A stretch of 64,000 bases of DNA, taken from Cryobacterium sp. SO2. Its GTDB lineage: Bacteria; Actinomycetota; Actinomycetes; Actinomycetales; Microbacteriaceae. How positions within the stretch are numbered: the first letter of the stretch is position 1; each line of letters opens with the position of its first letter. The notes under the pieces are model-generated. The model ran no database searches and was not told the DNA's origin. It worked only from the letters and a program-made list of their open reading frames with translations. The stretch spans positions 1,054,001-1,118,000 of the forward strand of contig NZ_CP117849.1 in NCBI RefSeq assembly GCF_026151165.2. Direction: 5' to 3'. This document shows, piece after piece, positions 1 through 7,964 of this stretch. Made by a program: the position numbers and the translations under genes.

Positions 1-13
1 GCGCGGCCGCTGC

Positions 14-19
14 TAGGGT
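14..19 (+). promoter_or_regulatory. -10 box of a leaderless promoter
   Basis: TAGGGT lies exactly 6 nt before the ATG of the first gene. This fits the TANNNT-N6-start pattern seen before many genes in this window and implies transcription starts at or next to the start codon. No TTGACA-like -35 can be judged because the window begins just upstream. Confidence 0.5.
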
Positions 20-25
20 TCGGGC

Positions 26-607
26 ATGGTGGGTGCTGGCGCGGACGGTGGACCGAAGACCGGCACCGAGCTCATCGTTTCGCACATCACCGCAGTGGTT
101 GTTGCCGCTGTGATCCTGCCCGTGGCCTATCTGGCCTGGCGGGACCCGCTCATCATGTCCAACGCAATTCTGGGGCCGGACGATCCGGTCATCGTCCGGG
201 CAGCGCTGTCATATGTGCTGTACACCGCCGTGGTCGGAGCATCCCTGACGGTGTTGACCTCGATGCGGTTCCGTACAAGCCGACGACGGATATGCGCAGC
301 CTGGGGCGCCAAAACTGCGATTGTCGAACTGGGGCTCCTTTTAGGCCTGTACCTGATCCTCATGCTTGCCTTTCTCCAGATCGAGTGGTCCACACCCCCG
401 ACGGCGCGCCAGCTCGTTGCGCGGGATGCCCGGTATTACCTGCCCGCAATCACGTTCATCACCTACGCTGGCGCGTTGGCCTGGGGCCTCTTCTCACGTT
501 CAACGACGGTGGCGAGACGCACGTGTCTCCTTCGGCTGGCCGTGGGGGCGGTTGCAGCTGCTCTACCTGGCGTACTCGCGGCGGCATGGTTCGTCTGTAG
601 AAGTTGA
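26..607 (+). CDS. Hypothetical multi-pass membrane protein
   Basis: A 193-residue protein with about five hydrophobic segments: near residues 20-37, 58-78, 98-120, 140-155 and 168-190. It has a basic stretch (RFRTSRRR) after the second segment and ends with the residues CRS. No enzymatic motif is visible and I do not recognise the family. The ATG start is supported by the TAGGGT hexamer 6 nt upstream and the absence of a Shine-Dalgarno sequence, so the mRNA is probably leaderless. It converges with the lipoprotein gene on the other strand, leaving 19 nt between stop codons. The function cannot be inferred; being a membrane protein is a safe reading. Confidence 0.6.
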   Translation: MVGAGADGGPKTGTELIVSHITAVVVAAVILPVAYLAWRDPLIMSNAILGPDDPVIVRAALSYVLYTAVVGASLTVLTSMRFRTSRRRICAAWGAKTAIVELGLLLGLYLILMLAFLQIEWSTPPTARQLVARDARYYLPAITFITYAGALAWGLFSRSTTVARRTCLLRLAVGAVAAALPGVLAAAWFVCRS

Positions 608-626
608 CGGCTGCACGCCACAATTC

Positions 627-1256
627 TTATTCGCCATTCCATCGGTCAATGGAGGTGGCCGCCGTGCCTGGCCCGAATATCTTCGTATCGATCTGGATTG
701 TGAACGGGGACTCGACGGCTGCCTCGTGGATCAACCTGGTCGACTCGTTGATCACCCGGGTCGCATCCGGGCTGGCCTCGTCGGCGATTCGGGTGACACC
801 GATCACGCCGACGCCGACGTCTGGTCGCGCACCGATCATCGGGAGTGGGACATCCGTGGGCCAGGTCGCCTGCAGGTCAGCGCCGAGGTGTTCGGCTGTT
901 GCGGTGTATTCGGCATCCGTGAACCCGGCATGCTCAATGATTTGCGCCTGCTGCCCCGTCGAGTCGACCGCATCCAGGACCGCGGGGACCGCCTCATCGG
1001 TGAAACCGACGACGGGTTTGTGTTCGCTGTCGAAGTAGAAGAATGCGAAGTCGTTGGGGAAAGACTCCAAGACCGGACCCACAGCCGATGCGAATTCTTG
1101 GTTCGGTATAGCCGCGATTTCGATCTCGTCGGGCGTGAGCGAGTCGGCAGTCGAGGCTGCGGTCGGTTCAACGCCCGCAACGGAAGCCGCCGCGCAACCG
1201 GACAATGCCAACGCCGTCAATCCGGCGCCGACTCCCCAGGAAGCCAATTTCTTCAT
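627..1256 (-). CDS. Secreted lipoprotein of unknown function
   Basis: A 209-residue protein with a type II signal peptide: basic MKK start, hydrophobic stretch and lipobox LSGC with the lipidated cysteine at residue 21. The mature part is acidic and Ala/Thr rich at first and then more mixed, with no cysteine besides the lipobox one. A purine-rich Shine-Dalgarno (AAGAGGAG, 5 nt spacing) precedes the ATG, so unlike its neighbours this gene has a leader. It is expected to be anchored on the outer face of the cytoplasmic membrane. I recognise no domain. It converges with the membrane protein gene upstream in the window. Confidence 0.7.
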   Translation of the reverse strand: MKKLASWGVGAGLTALALSGCAAASVAGVEPTAASTADSLTPDEIEIAAIPNQEFASAVGPVLESFPNDFAFFYFDSEHKPVVGFTDEAVPAVLDAVDSTGQQAQIIEHAGFTDAEYTATAEHLGADLQATWPTDVPLPMIGARPDVGVGVIGVTRIADEASPDATRVINESTRLIHEAAVESPFTIQIDTKIFGPGTAATSIDRWNGE

Positions 1257-1443
1257 TGTTGCTCCTCTTATGTGGTGGGTCTACAGCGAGAGACGCGTTC
1301 ATTAGTGAATGTCCGGCGTGGGCCCAGGAGTTCCGATCTATCCCGAATTGGGGTGGTGCGCAGTTGATTTTGTGTGCGGCCGGAACGCTCGCTCTGCCCA
1401 TACACTGCTCACAAGGCCGAGCGTCACACACGAGGGGTTTCGG

Positions 1444-1581
1444 ATGCGCAAGGTGAGCAGACTGTTTCATTCGATCTGGGGAGCTGGGGTGCGGGTGTCC
1501 CGCCGGCTGCTGCATGGTAGACAGTTGCCAGCTGACCCCTTCGGGCTGCCTGCCACGGGAGGCACGGGCGAATCGGAGTAG
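1444..1581 (+). CDS. Possible 45-residue basic small protein
   Basis: A short frame starting ATG with GAGGGG 6 nt upstream, encoding a basic, amphipathic N-terminal half (MRKVSRLFHSIWGAGVRVSR) and a Gly/Pro/Glu tail. A TACACT hexamer about 40 nt upstream could be a -10 box. No homologue comes to mind and it may be a chance frame. It is the only plausible coding content in the roughly 450-nt stretch between the flanking lipoprotein and membrane protein genes. That stretch otherwise holds only the first copy of a 52-bp repeat. Confidence 0.3.
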   Translation: MRKVSRLFHSIWGAGVRVSRRLLHGRQLPADPFGLPATGGTGESE

Positions 1582-1633
1582 GTCAGGAATCTCCTGATTC
1601 GGACCACCGGTAAGGATCCGTCAGTTCCATAGG
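1582..1633 (+). repeat. 52-bp direct repeat, copy 1
   Basis: This stretch matches 2011-2062 at 46 of 52 positions in the same orientation. Shared blocks include TGATTCGGACC and AAGGATCCGTCAGTTCCATA. Within it CTGA..CGGA and TCCGTCAG can pair as a small imperfect hairpin. The two copies bracket the gene for a small membrane protein, with 429 nt between repeat starts. It is non-coding in both places. Confidence 0.8.
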
Positions 1634-1713
1634 TCGACCTTCTGCCGATTGAATCGGTCGCGGACATAAAGACCCGCCAACGCGACACGGAACACCCGCC
1701 CTAGGCTGACGAC

Positions 1714-1965
1714 ATGGACGGCTCAGCAAACCCTCTTCTTCCGGCGGGATACGACGTCGCGTGGACAATCGTCTCGGCGTTGATGATCGTGCTGCTGGTC
1801 GTCGCTCTCGTCTCGATGGCCCGATCCGCTGGGCGCATTACGGCGACGGCCGCGCTGGTCTGGGCGCTCCTGGTTATCTGTGTGCCCGTCGTAGGGCCCA
1901 TAGCGTGGCTCGCCGTGGGCTGGCGGTCTGGGCTCGTACGAACACCGGCTATCAAGGGCGAATAG
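1714..1965 (+). CDS. Small two-pass membrane protein, PLD-nuclease N-terminal-like
   Basis: An 83-residue protein with two hydrophobic helices (about residues 14-35 and 44-66). The second contains PVVGPIAWLAVG, which resembles the PLDc_N (cardiolipin synthase/phospholipase D N-terminal) motif found in many stand-alone actinobacterial membrane peptides. TAGGCT lies 6 nt before the ATG, so it is probably leaderless. The gene is flanked on both sides by copies of a 52-bp direct repeat. The family assignment rests on the short motif only; function is unknown. Confidence 0.6.
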   Translation: MDGSANPLLPAGYDVAWTIVSALMIVLLVVALVSMARSAGRITATAALVWALLVICVPVVGPIAWLAVGWRSGLVRTPAIKGE

Positions 1966-2010
1966 CCCCACTACTGGCGCGCCGGGGCTCAGGCTGGCAA
2001 ATGGGAGCGG

Positions 2011-2062
2011 GTCGGGAATGTCTTGATTCGGACCGCCAGCAAGGATCCGTCAGTTCCATAGG
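2011..2062 (+). repeat. 52-bp direct repeat, copy 2
   Basis: Second copy of the element at 1582-1633, with 6 differences in 52 positions. It lies between the small membrane protein gene and the small secreted protein gene. Confidence 0.8.
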
Positions 2063-2168
2063 GCGATTCCAGGAGTACGAGACGGCGCGTGGGGCGCTAG
2101 GTGAACGGATGATGAAGAAGTCCGCCCTGAACGCATGCCCGGGCCTCAAAGGGCCATAGATTGAGCGC

Positions 2169-2411
2169 ATGACGGCTTACAGAGTGCGCCGGGTAGTCGC
2201 TGGATTTGCTGTTGCTGCGGCCGTTCTTGGTGGAACAGCTGCCTGTGCCGCCGAGTCAGAGATCGACGTCATCATGAACTGTCTGGACGATGCTGGTGTC
2301 ACGTATTCCGTTGAAGATGGTGCTGTCGTCGTCGACCAGTATGCCGAGGAAGATTCCGACCGGACGTCGAAGGCGGCGCGAGCGTGCTTGGACCTGATCG
2401 ACGGCAGCTAA
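2169..2411 (+). CDS. Small secreted or lipoprotein-like protein
   Basis: An 80-residue protein with a signal sequence (RVRR, then a Val/Ala-rich hydrophobic core) ending GGTAACAAES. The cysteine at residue 26 follows T-A-A, which is a poor lipobox, so signal peptidase I cleavage after ACA is also possible. The acidic mature domain of about 53 residues holds two more cysteines (MNCLDDAG and ARACLDLI) that could form a disulfide. TAGATT sits 6 nt before the ATG, indicating a leaderless mRNA. No family is recognised. Confidence 0.55.
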   Translation: MTAYRVRRVVAGFAVAAAVLGGTAACAAESEIDVIMNCLDDAGVTYSVEDGAVVVDQYAEEDSDRTSKAARACLDLIDGS

Positions 2412-2463
2412 CCCGGCCGGCATAGAAGTTTCGAAACTTGTCTGAGCCATGACCCACAGGGCG

Positions 2464-3405
2464 TCACCTCCGGCCGGCAGATACCACTCGGGTTTCCGGG
2501 CTGGCCCTCGGGGCGAGGCGGTGCCGCTGCTCGATGGACCGGCCCCACGCGGTTCCCGCGAGTATCAGGACGATGCCGACGTATCCCGCGAGCGTCACCG
2601 TGTCACGAGCGATCGTGACTCCGACGATCGCAGCCCAGATGGGCTCAGTTCCGAGAAGGAGGCTCACTCGCGAGGGCGAGGTGCGCCGCACCGCCCAGGT
2701 TTGCACCAGGAACGCGAAGACCGTGCAGACCACGACGAGGTAGAGGAACAGGGCCGCGCGGCCGGGGTCGAGGCGGGCCAGAAAGTGCGGGATCGAGTCG
2801 CCGTAGAACAGTGACGCCACCGAGAAGAACGTCGCACAGGTGGCCAGTTGCACTGTGGTGAGATGCAGCGAGTTCATCGGAGTGTGGCCGGTGAGGCTGA
2901 ACATCGAGGTGACGTGCACGGCCCGGACGATGGCCGCGACGAGGATGAGCAGGTCGCCGACGCTGGGCGGTTGGAAGGCGCCGTTGCCGGCGAGCAATCC
3001 AACCCCGCCGATTGCGATCAACGCGGCCAAGAGGAATCTGCCGGGCAGTCGCCGACCCGACACCGCGGCATCCAGAATCGGCGTGAACACAATCGTCAGG
3101 CTAATGATGAGTCCGGCATTCGTGGCCGACGTCTTGGCTATCCCGAACGTTTCGAAGGCGAACACTGCGGCCAACACGCTCCCGAGCAGCACACCCGCGC
3201 GCAGTTCCGCTGCAGTGATCCGGGTACGCCGTGCAGCGACAATCGCTGCCATTAGGGCCGCAGCGAGCAGCATCCGCAGCGCGAGGAGTGCCACCACTGA
3301 CTCTGGCGTGATGAGTTCTTTGGCCACGAGGTAGGTGGACCCCCACGACGCGGCGACCAGGAGCAGGAGCAGGTCGACGCGGAAGTGGCTGAGGAGAGCA
3401 GTCAT
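2464..3405 (-). CDS. EamA/DMT family metabolite exporter
   Basis: A 313-residue protein with ten predicted transmembrane helices in two repeats of five, the layout of EamA drug/metabolite transporters. The first repeat starts LLLLLVAASWGSTYLVAKEL, with the typical WG(S/A)(T/N)(F/Y) signature. The second repeat ends near LAGYVGIVLILAGTAWG. The C-terminal 25 residues are polar and Arg rich. It is expected in the cytoplasmic membrane, exporting a small metabolite that cannot be named from sequence. It is transcribed divergently from a LysR-type regulator with 72 nt between starts, the usual arrangement of a LysR gene and its target. No clear Shine-Dalgarno is visible, so the exact start is less certain. 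Confidence 0.85.
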   Translation of the reverse strand: MTALLSHFRVDLLLLLVAASWGSTYLVAKELITPESVVALLALRMLLAAALMAAIVAARRTRITAAELRAGVLLGSVLAAVFAFETFGIAKTSATNAGLIISLTIVFTPILDAAVSGRRLPGRFLLAALIAIGGVGLLAGNGAFQPPSVGDLLILVAAIVRAVHVTSMFSLTGHTPMNSLHLTTVQLATCATFFSVASLFYGDSIPHFLARLDPGRAALFLYLVVVCTVFAFLVQTWAVRRTSPSRVSLLLGTEPIWAAIVGVTIARDTVTLAGYVGIVLILAGTAWGRSIEQRHRLAPRASPETRVVSAGRR

Positions 3406-3477
3406 CGCACCATCGTCCAGTCAGACTTCCCATAAGACAAGAGACCGGTTTTGTGTCGGATGCTTTAGTTTGAACTT

Positions 3478-4380
3478 ATGGAATTGGGTCAGCTTCGTGC
3501 ACTGAGAGAGTTGGGCGACCGGGGCAGCATCGCCGCCGTCGCAGCGGCGCTGTACGTGACGCCCTCGTCGGTCTCGCAACAGATCAGCGCTCTGCAACGC
3601 CACTCGGCCGCACCACTCACCTACAAAGACGGGCGGCGGACCGCGCTGACCGACGCGGGGCGGGCCCTGGCGCTGGCCGCGATCGAGGTGGAAGTGGCGC
3701 TCGAACGCGCCGAACAGGCGGTGGCCCGTTTCCAGGATGATCAGTTGGGCACCGTGTCCGTGGTGGCCTTCCACAGTGTGGGCCTGGCCGTCTTCGGGCC
3801 GCTGATAGCCGCGTGCGCGAGCCCCGACCGGCCCGACGTCAGGCTGAGCGATTTCGACGTGGCTCAGGAGCACTTCCCCCTGCTCACGGCCGACTACGAT
3901 CTGGTCCTCGCCCACAGGCTGGTCGGCAGCCCGCCCTGGCCGGAGTCGGTGCGGGTGGAACCGCTCCTGTACGAGCCTCTGGATATCGCCGTGCGACGCG
4001 ATCACCCGCTCGCGGCGAAAGCCGCGATCGAACCGGCGGATCTCCACGACGAGGCCTGGGTTGCCGTGCACGAAGGGTTCCCGCTCAAGCAGGCCCTCTC
4101 CGTGATCGCGGGACTCGGCGGGAGTGAGGCACGCATCCTGCACCGGATCAACGAGTTCTCCGTTGCCGCCTCGGTCGTCGAAGCGAGCGGACGCCTGGCC
4201 CTAATGCCTCGTTACACGACCGACCTACGTGACCACCCCGAGCTGGTCCTGCGTCCGCTCGCACACCCCGGCCTGGGCCGGCACATCGACTGCCTGGCTC
4301 GACCGGAAACCCTGGAGCGCACCAACGCGAAGGCGGTCCTGTCGCAGATCAGGACGATAGCGTTGGCGCTGACTCGGTGA
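3478..4380 (+). CDS. LysR family transcriptional regulator
   Basis: A 300-residue regulator. Residues 1-60 form a winged helix-turn-helix (LRALRELGDRGSIAAVAAAL, then TPSSVSQQISAL). Residues 90-295 form a periplasmic-binding-protein-like effector domain (TVSVVAFHSVGLAVFGPLI through ARPETLERTNAK). Length is normal for the family. TAGTTT lies 6 nt before the ATG, so the transcript is probably leaderless. Its divergent neighbour is an EamA exporter, and the 72-nt gap should contain the shared control region. The inducer is unknown but is probably the exporter substrate. Confidence 0.88.
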   Translation: MELGQLRALRELGDRGSIAAVAAALYVTPSSVSQQISALQRHSAAPLTYKDGRRTALTDAGRALALAAIEVEVALERAEQAVARFQDDQLGTVSVVAFHSVGLAVFGPLIAACASPDRPDVRLSDFDVAQEHFPLLTADYDLVLAHRLVGSPPWPESVRVEPLLYEPLDIAVRRDHPLAAKAAIEPADLHDEAWVAVHEGFPLKQALSVIAGLGGSEARILHRINEFSVAASVVEASGRLALMPRYTTDLRDHPELVLRPLAHPGLGRHIDCLARPETLERTNAKAVLSQIRTIALALTR

Positions 4381-4428
4381 CGATAGCCGGATACCGTCGC
4401 GCCAGGCGCAGGATGGGCCTCGGCCGCG

Positions 4429-4896
4429 TTACTCGACGACTGCGGCGAGCTGACCGATAACCGTGCCCCAGCCGTCGTGGAAGCCGAGCTCCTCGTGCTG
4501 GTTCCGGTCGGCGACGTTGCGGTGCATGGCCGTGGCGGTGTATTCGGTGCCGTCGGGGTGGTCCGCCATGGTCATGACGGCGGTCACGAAGGCGGCCTCG
4601 GACGGACGCCAGCCGGCCACGAGGGCATCCGTGAAGATGATGCGTTCGAGCTCGTCGACGGCGAGGAAGCAGCCGGTGATATGCGGGCCGAACTCGACAC
4701 CGTCGTCGCTGATCTCGGTGCGGAAGGAACCGCCCGGCCGCAGGTCCATCTCGCGCACCCGGCAGATCGTCGGCGCCGGCACCCACCACTTTTCGAAGCT
4801 GACCGGGTCGACCCACGCGTTCCAGACGGCGGCGCGCGGGGCCCTGATGATGCGGGAGACGGTGAGGTCGAGTTCGGGGTGGGCGGATGCGGTCAT
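4429..4896 (-). CDS. SRPBCC (AHSA1-type) domain protein
   Basis: A 155-residue single-domain protein of the START/Bet v1-like AHSA1 group: LDLTVSRIIRAPRAAVWNAW at the start, then the FEKWWVP motif, the RPGGSFRT strand and a closing helix with GWGTVIGQLAAVVE. These proteins bind small hydrophobic ligands in a helix-grip cavity; no specific ligand can be named. I chose the ATG at 4896 because AAGGAGA lies 7 nt upstream. A longer in-frame start at 4935 would add 13 residues that are not typical of the family. It stands alone between the LysR gene (convergent) and the acyltransferase gene. Confidence 0.85.
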   Translation of the reverse strand: MTASAHPELDLTVSRIIRAPRAAVWNAWVDPVSFEKWWVPAPTICRVREMDLRPGGSFRTEISDDGVEFGPHITGCFLAVDELERIIFTDALVAGWRPSEAAFVTAVMTMADHPDGTEYTATAMHRNVADRNQHEELGFHDGWGTVIGQLAAVVE

Positions 4897-4977
4897 GCGG
4901 GAGTCTCCTTGTCGTGGTGAGGCGGGCGCGGCCAAAGTTAGCCGCAGCCCGACGCTCAGCGCAAGAGAAGCGAGCGG

Positions 4978-5808
4978 TTAGCGGCGCTCACGCCACCAGA
5001 GGGCGCGGGTGACCCGCTGCACCACGGTGGTGGGCGGTGATTCGTTGTAGCTGTGCGCGAGTTCCTGGCCGGTGAGATCGTGGATCGCGGCCATGATCTC
5101 GTCGGTGGCCCGGCGACGTGCACGGCCGGAGTCGGCGGTGCCGTGCCCGCTCACGTCGATGGGCTCGCCGAATTTGACGCTGATGCGACGGATGCGCGGC
5201 ATCTTCGAGCCCACCGGCATGATCTCCTGCGTGCCGATCAGGCCAACGGGCACAACCACGGCGCCGGTGGTGAGGGCAAGCCAGCCCACGCCGGTGCGGC
5301 CGCGGTAGAGCCGGCCGTCGAGCGAACGGGTGCCCTCCGGATAGATGGCGAAGGCGCTGTCGGCGTCGAGGATGTCCTTGCCGGCGTCGAGCGCATCCTG
5401 CGCGGCCTGGCCGGCACCGCGTTCGACGCCGACGGCGCCGATCGAGGTGAAGAATTGGCGTGACACCCAGCCCTTGAAACCGGTGCCGGTGAAGTATGTG
5501 GACTTGGCCAGGAACTGCACGCGACGTGGCGCGGTGAGCGGGATGACGATGCTGTCGATGAATGACAGGTGGTTGCTGGCCAGGATGACGCGGCCCTCGC
5601 GGGGGATGTTCTCCTTGCCGGTGATGCGGGGCCGGAAGACCAGGCGCGCGATGGGCGCCATGATGCCGTAACCGAGGAAGTAGACGAAGCCGGGCCGCTT
5701 GGTTTTGGCGGGCAACTCGACGATCTCGTCGGCGGCCGGCACCTGTTCGACGGGAGTCCCCGGCGCGGTTTCGGGCTCGGATGCTGGGTCGTGCTTGGCT
5801 CCGGTCAC
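4978..5808 (-). CDS. PlsC-like 1-acylglycerol-3-phosphate acyltransferase
   Basis: A 276-residue acyltransferase. The catalytic NHxxxxD block is ASNHLSFIDS (residues about 80-89), followed by the FxxK-type AKSTYFTG block, the glycerol-phosphate binding YPEGTRSLDGRLYRGRTG (about 160-177) and a PVGLIG block. It probably transfers an acyl chain to lysophosphatidate or a related lysolipid at the membrane. About 45 residues at the N terminus are Glu/Pro/Ala rich and probably disordered. The GTG start has TAGGGT exactly 6 nt upstream on its own strand, so it looks leaderless. It is divergent from dxr with 66 nt between starts. Confidence 0.9.
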   Translation of the reverse strand: MTGAKHDPASEPETAPGTPVEQVPAADEIVELPAKTKRPGFVYFLGYGIMAPIARLVFRPRITGKENIPREGRVILASNHLSFIDSIVIPLTAPRRVQFLAKSTYFTGTGFKGWVSRQFFTSIGAVGVERGAGQAAQDALDAGKDILDADSAFAIYPEGTRSLDGRLYRGRTGVGWLALTTGAVVVPVGLIGTQEIMPVGSKMPRIRRISVKFGEPIDVSGHGTADSGRARRRATDEIMAAIHDLTGQELAHSYNESPPTTVVQRVTRALWWRERR

Positions 5809-5874
5809 TCAACGACCCTACAGCGCTGGCTCGTCGCCGCCGGTATATACCCGCCGTGCGCCTACCATGGGGGC

Positions 5875-6963
5875 GTGCAGCGAATCATCATTCTCGGGTC
5901 CACGGGCTCGATCGGAACCCAGGCGCTCGACGTCATCAAGGCCAACCCCACCCGGTTCGAGGTGGTCGGCCTGTCGGCCGGCAGCAACCGCGACTTGCTG
6001 GCCGAACAGGCCGCCGCCTTCAACGTCGACGACACCGCCGTGGGCGCGGCCGAGGCCGAGCAGTTGGTGCGGGATGTCGACGCCGACGTCGTGCTCAACG
6101 GCATCACCGGTTCGGTGGGCCTGGGCCCGACCCTTGCAGCTCTCAAGGCCGGCCGCACCCTGGCCCTGGCCAACAAGGAATCCCTCATCGTGGGCGGCGA
6201 CCTGGTCAAGGCGCTTGCCGCACCCGGCCAGATTGTGCCCGTCGACTCCGAGCACTCCGCGATCGCGCAGGCTCTGCGCTCCGGCACGGCCGACGAGGTA
6301 CGCCGGCTGGTGCTCACCGCCTCCGGCGGGCCGTTCCGTGGCCGCACGCGTGCCCAGCTGGCCGACGTGACCCCGCGGGAGGCCCTGGCGCACCCCACCT
6401 GGGACATGGGCCTGGTCATCACCACGAACTCCGCGACCCTGGTGAACAAGGGACTCGAGATCATCGAGGCGCACCTGCTCTTCGATGTGCCGTACGAGAG
6501 CATCGACGTCGTCGTGCACCCTCAGTCGCTCATCCACTCCATGGTCGAGTTCATCGACGGCTCCACCATCGCTCAGGCGTCGCCGCCGAACATGCGCCTG
6601 CCCATTTCGCTGGGCCTGGACTGGCCGAACCGGGTGGCCGCCGTGGGCGTGCCGATCGACTGGACCACCCCGCACACCTGGACCTTCGAACCGCTCGACG
6701 ACGAGGCGTTCCCCGCCGTGGAGCTGGCCAAGCAGGTCGGCCGGGCCCGTGGCACCTACCCGGCCGTGTTCAACGCGTCGAACGAGCAGGCTGTACTGGC
6801 CTTCCACGCCGGGCGGATCGGCTACCTCGACATCGTCGACACCGTGCAGCGGGTCGTCGAGGCCCACGAGACCGAAGGCGAGCTCACCCTCGAGTCCCTC
6901 GCCGAGGCGGAACGCTGGGCCCGCGCCGCCGCCGACACCATCATCGACGCGCTGGCGCGCTGA
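5875..6963 (+). CDS. dxr: 1-deoxy-D-xylulose-5-phosphate reductoisomerase
   Basis: A 362-residue enzyme of the MEP isoprenoid pathway, converting DXP to MEP with NADPH. It has the N-terminal dinucleotide loop (ILGSTGSIGTQALDVI), the ANKESLIVGG helix, the metal-binding PVDSEHSAI (Asp/Glu ligands), TASGGPFRG, the HPTWDMG loop and the C-terminal helical domain (PAVFNASNEQAVLAF). The start is the GTG that encodes the residue just before QRIIILGS. TACCAT lies 6 nt upstream, consistent with a leaderless mRNA. In many actinobacteria dxr is followed by rseP/rip1 and ispG; here those genes lie 4.8 kb further on, after a minus-strand block. Confidence 0.97.
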   Translation: MQRIIILGSTGSIGTQALDVIKANPTRFEVVGLSAGSNRDLLAEQAAAFNVDDTAVGAAEAEQLVRDVDADVVLNGITGSVGLGPTLAALKAGRTLALANKESLIVGGDLVKALAAPGQIVPVDSEHSAIAQALRSGTADEVRRLVLTASGGPFRGRTRAQLADVTPREALAHPTWDMGLVITTNSATLVNKGLEIIEAHLLFDVPYESIDVVVHPQSLIHSMVEFIDGSTIAQASPPNMRLPISLGLDWPNRVAAVGVPIDWTTPHTWTFEPLDDEAFPAVELAKQVGRARGTYPAVFNASNEQAVLAFHAGRIGYLDIVDTVQRVVEAHETEGELTLESLAEAERWARAAADTIIDALAR

Positions 6964-6970
6964 CCACTCG

Positions 6971-7885
6971 TTACCGGCGGTAGCTCTCCGCCACAGTGAT
7001 CAGGGCGTCATCCCACGGCGTCGAGGCGACGCCGAGCTCCCGCTCGGTCTCGGCCGAGTCGATCACGTACGGCACCTGGAACTGATAGCTGGACTTGTAG
7101 ACCTCGCGCATCAGCGGGCTCACCGCGCCGAGCGAACGCAGCATCCACTCCGGGTAGCCGGCGACGACACCGTGGCTGCCGTAGTGCGCGTTCAGCTGGT
7201 CGGCGATCTCGGTGCGGCTGTGGGCGCCGCTCGGCACGTGCCAGACCCGGCCCCACGACCCGGCGTATCCGGCCGCGGCGATCATCGTGGCGGCGATATC
7301 CGGCACGAAGCTCCAGCTGTGCACGAGGTCGGGCCGGCCCACCACGCGCGCGGTCTTGGACGCCAGCACCGAGCTGAAGAACCCCTGTCCGAGGTGGGCG
7401 GTTCCGCTCACGCCGGCCCCGAAGTAGTCGCTCGCGCGCACCTCCACGGCCTGAATCTCACCGCGGTCGTGCGCGTCGAGTACCCGGTGCCACCCCTCGC
7501 GGCGAATGATGCCCTTGGACTCCGTGGTGGTCTCGGGCGAATGCTCGGTCATCGGTCCGGTGGGCGAGCCGTAGGGGTAGAGGTTGCCCATTACGACCAG
7601 GCGGGCGCCGGTGACGGATGCCGCGGCGATAGCCGCCGCGAACACGGGCGGCCAGCGCCTGGCCCAGTCCGGGTATGGGGGATTGCTGCACAGGAAGATG
7701 GTCTGCATCCGCTCGGCAGCCAGGCAGAAGGCCACGGGGTCTGACGCGTCGAGCACGACGGAGGTGGCCCCGGCCAGGGCGGTGCCGGAGCGGGTGGCCA
7801 GGGTGACGTCGTCGCCACGGGCGACGAGCTGGCGGGCGAGTTCGCCGCCGATCCAGCCGGCTCCGACGATGAGGTGCTGGGGCAT
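6971..7885 (-). CDS. NAD(P)-dependent epimerase/dehydratase-like protein
   Basis: A 304-residue Rossmann protein. MPQHLIVGAGWIGGELARQL holds the GxGxxG dinucleotide motif, and later blocks (VVMGNLYPYGS, EVRASDYFGAG, VPDIAATMIAA) match extended SDR/NmrA-like epimerases. A classical YxxxK is not obvious; the tyrosine in NLYPYG with a downstream lysine (SKGIIR) is the best candidate, so it may be a binding protein rather than an active epimerase. The ATG at 7885 is supported by GGAGG 4 nt upstream; an open frame continues upstream but only as low-complexity shadow of the next gene. It converges with dxr, 7 nt apart. Confidence 0.82.
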   Translation of the reverse strand: MPQHLIVGAGWIGGELARQLVARGDDVTLATRSGTALAGATSVVLDASDPVAFCLAAERMQTIFLCSNPPYPDWARRWPPVFAAAIAAASVTGARLVVMGNLYPYGSPTGPMTEHSPETTTESKGIIRREGWHRVLDAHDRGEIQAVEVRASDYFGAGVSGTAHLGQGFFSSVLASKTARVVGRPDLVHSWSFVPDIAATMIAAAGYAGSWGRVWHVPSGAHSRTEIADQLNAHYGSHGVVAGYPEWMLRSLGAVSPLMREVYKSSYQFQVPYVIDSAETERELGVASTPWDDALITVAESYRR

Positions 7886-7964
7886 GGATCCTCCGGGAGA
7901 GTGGGCCGACGGGGACAGGCTAGCGGTTGGGGAGCCGCGCCGCGCCCCCAATTCGCGCGGAGTG

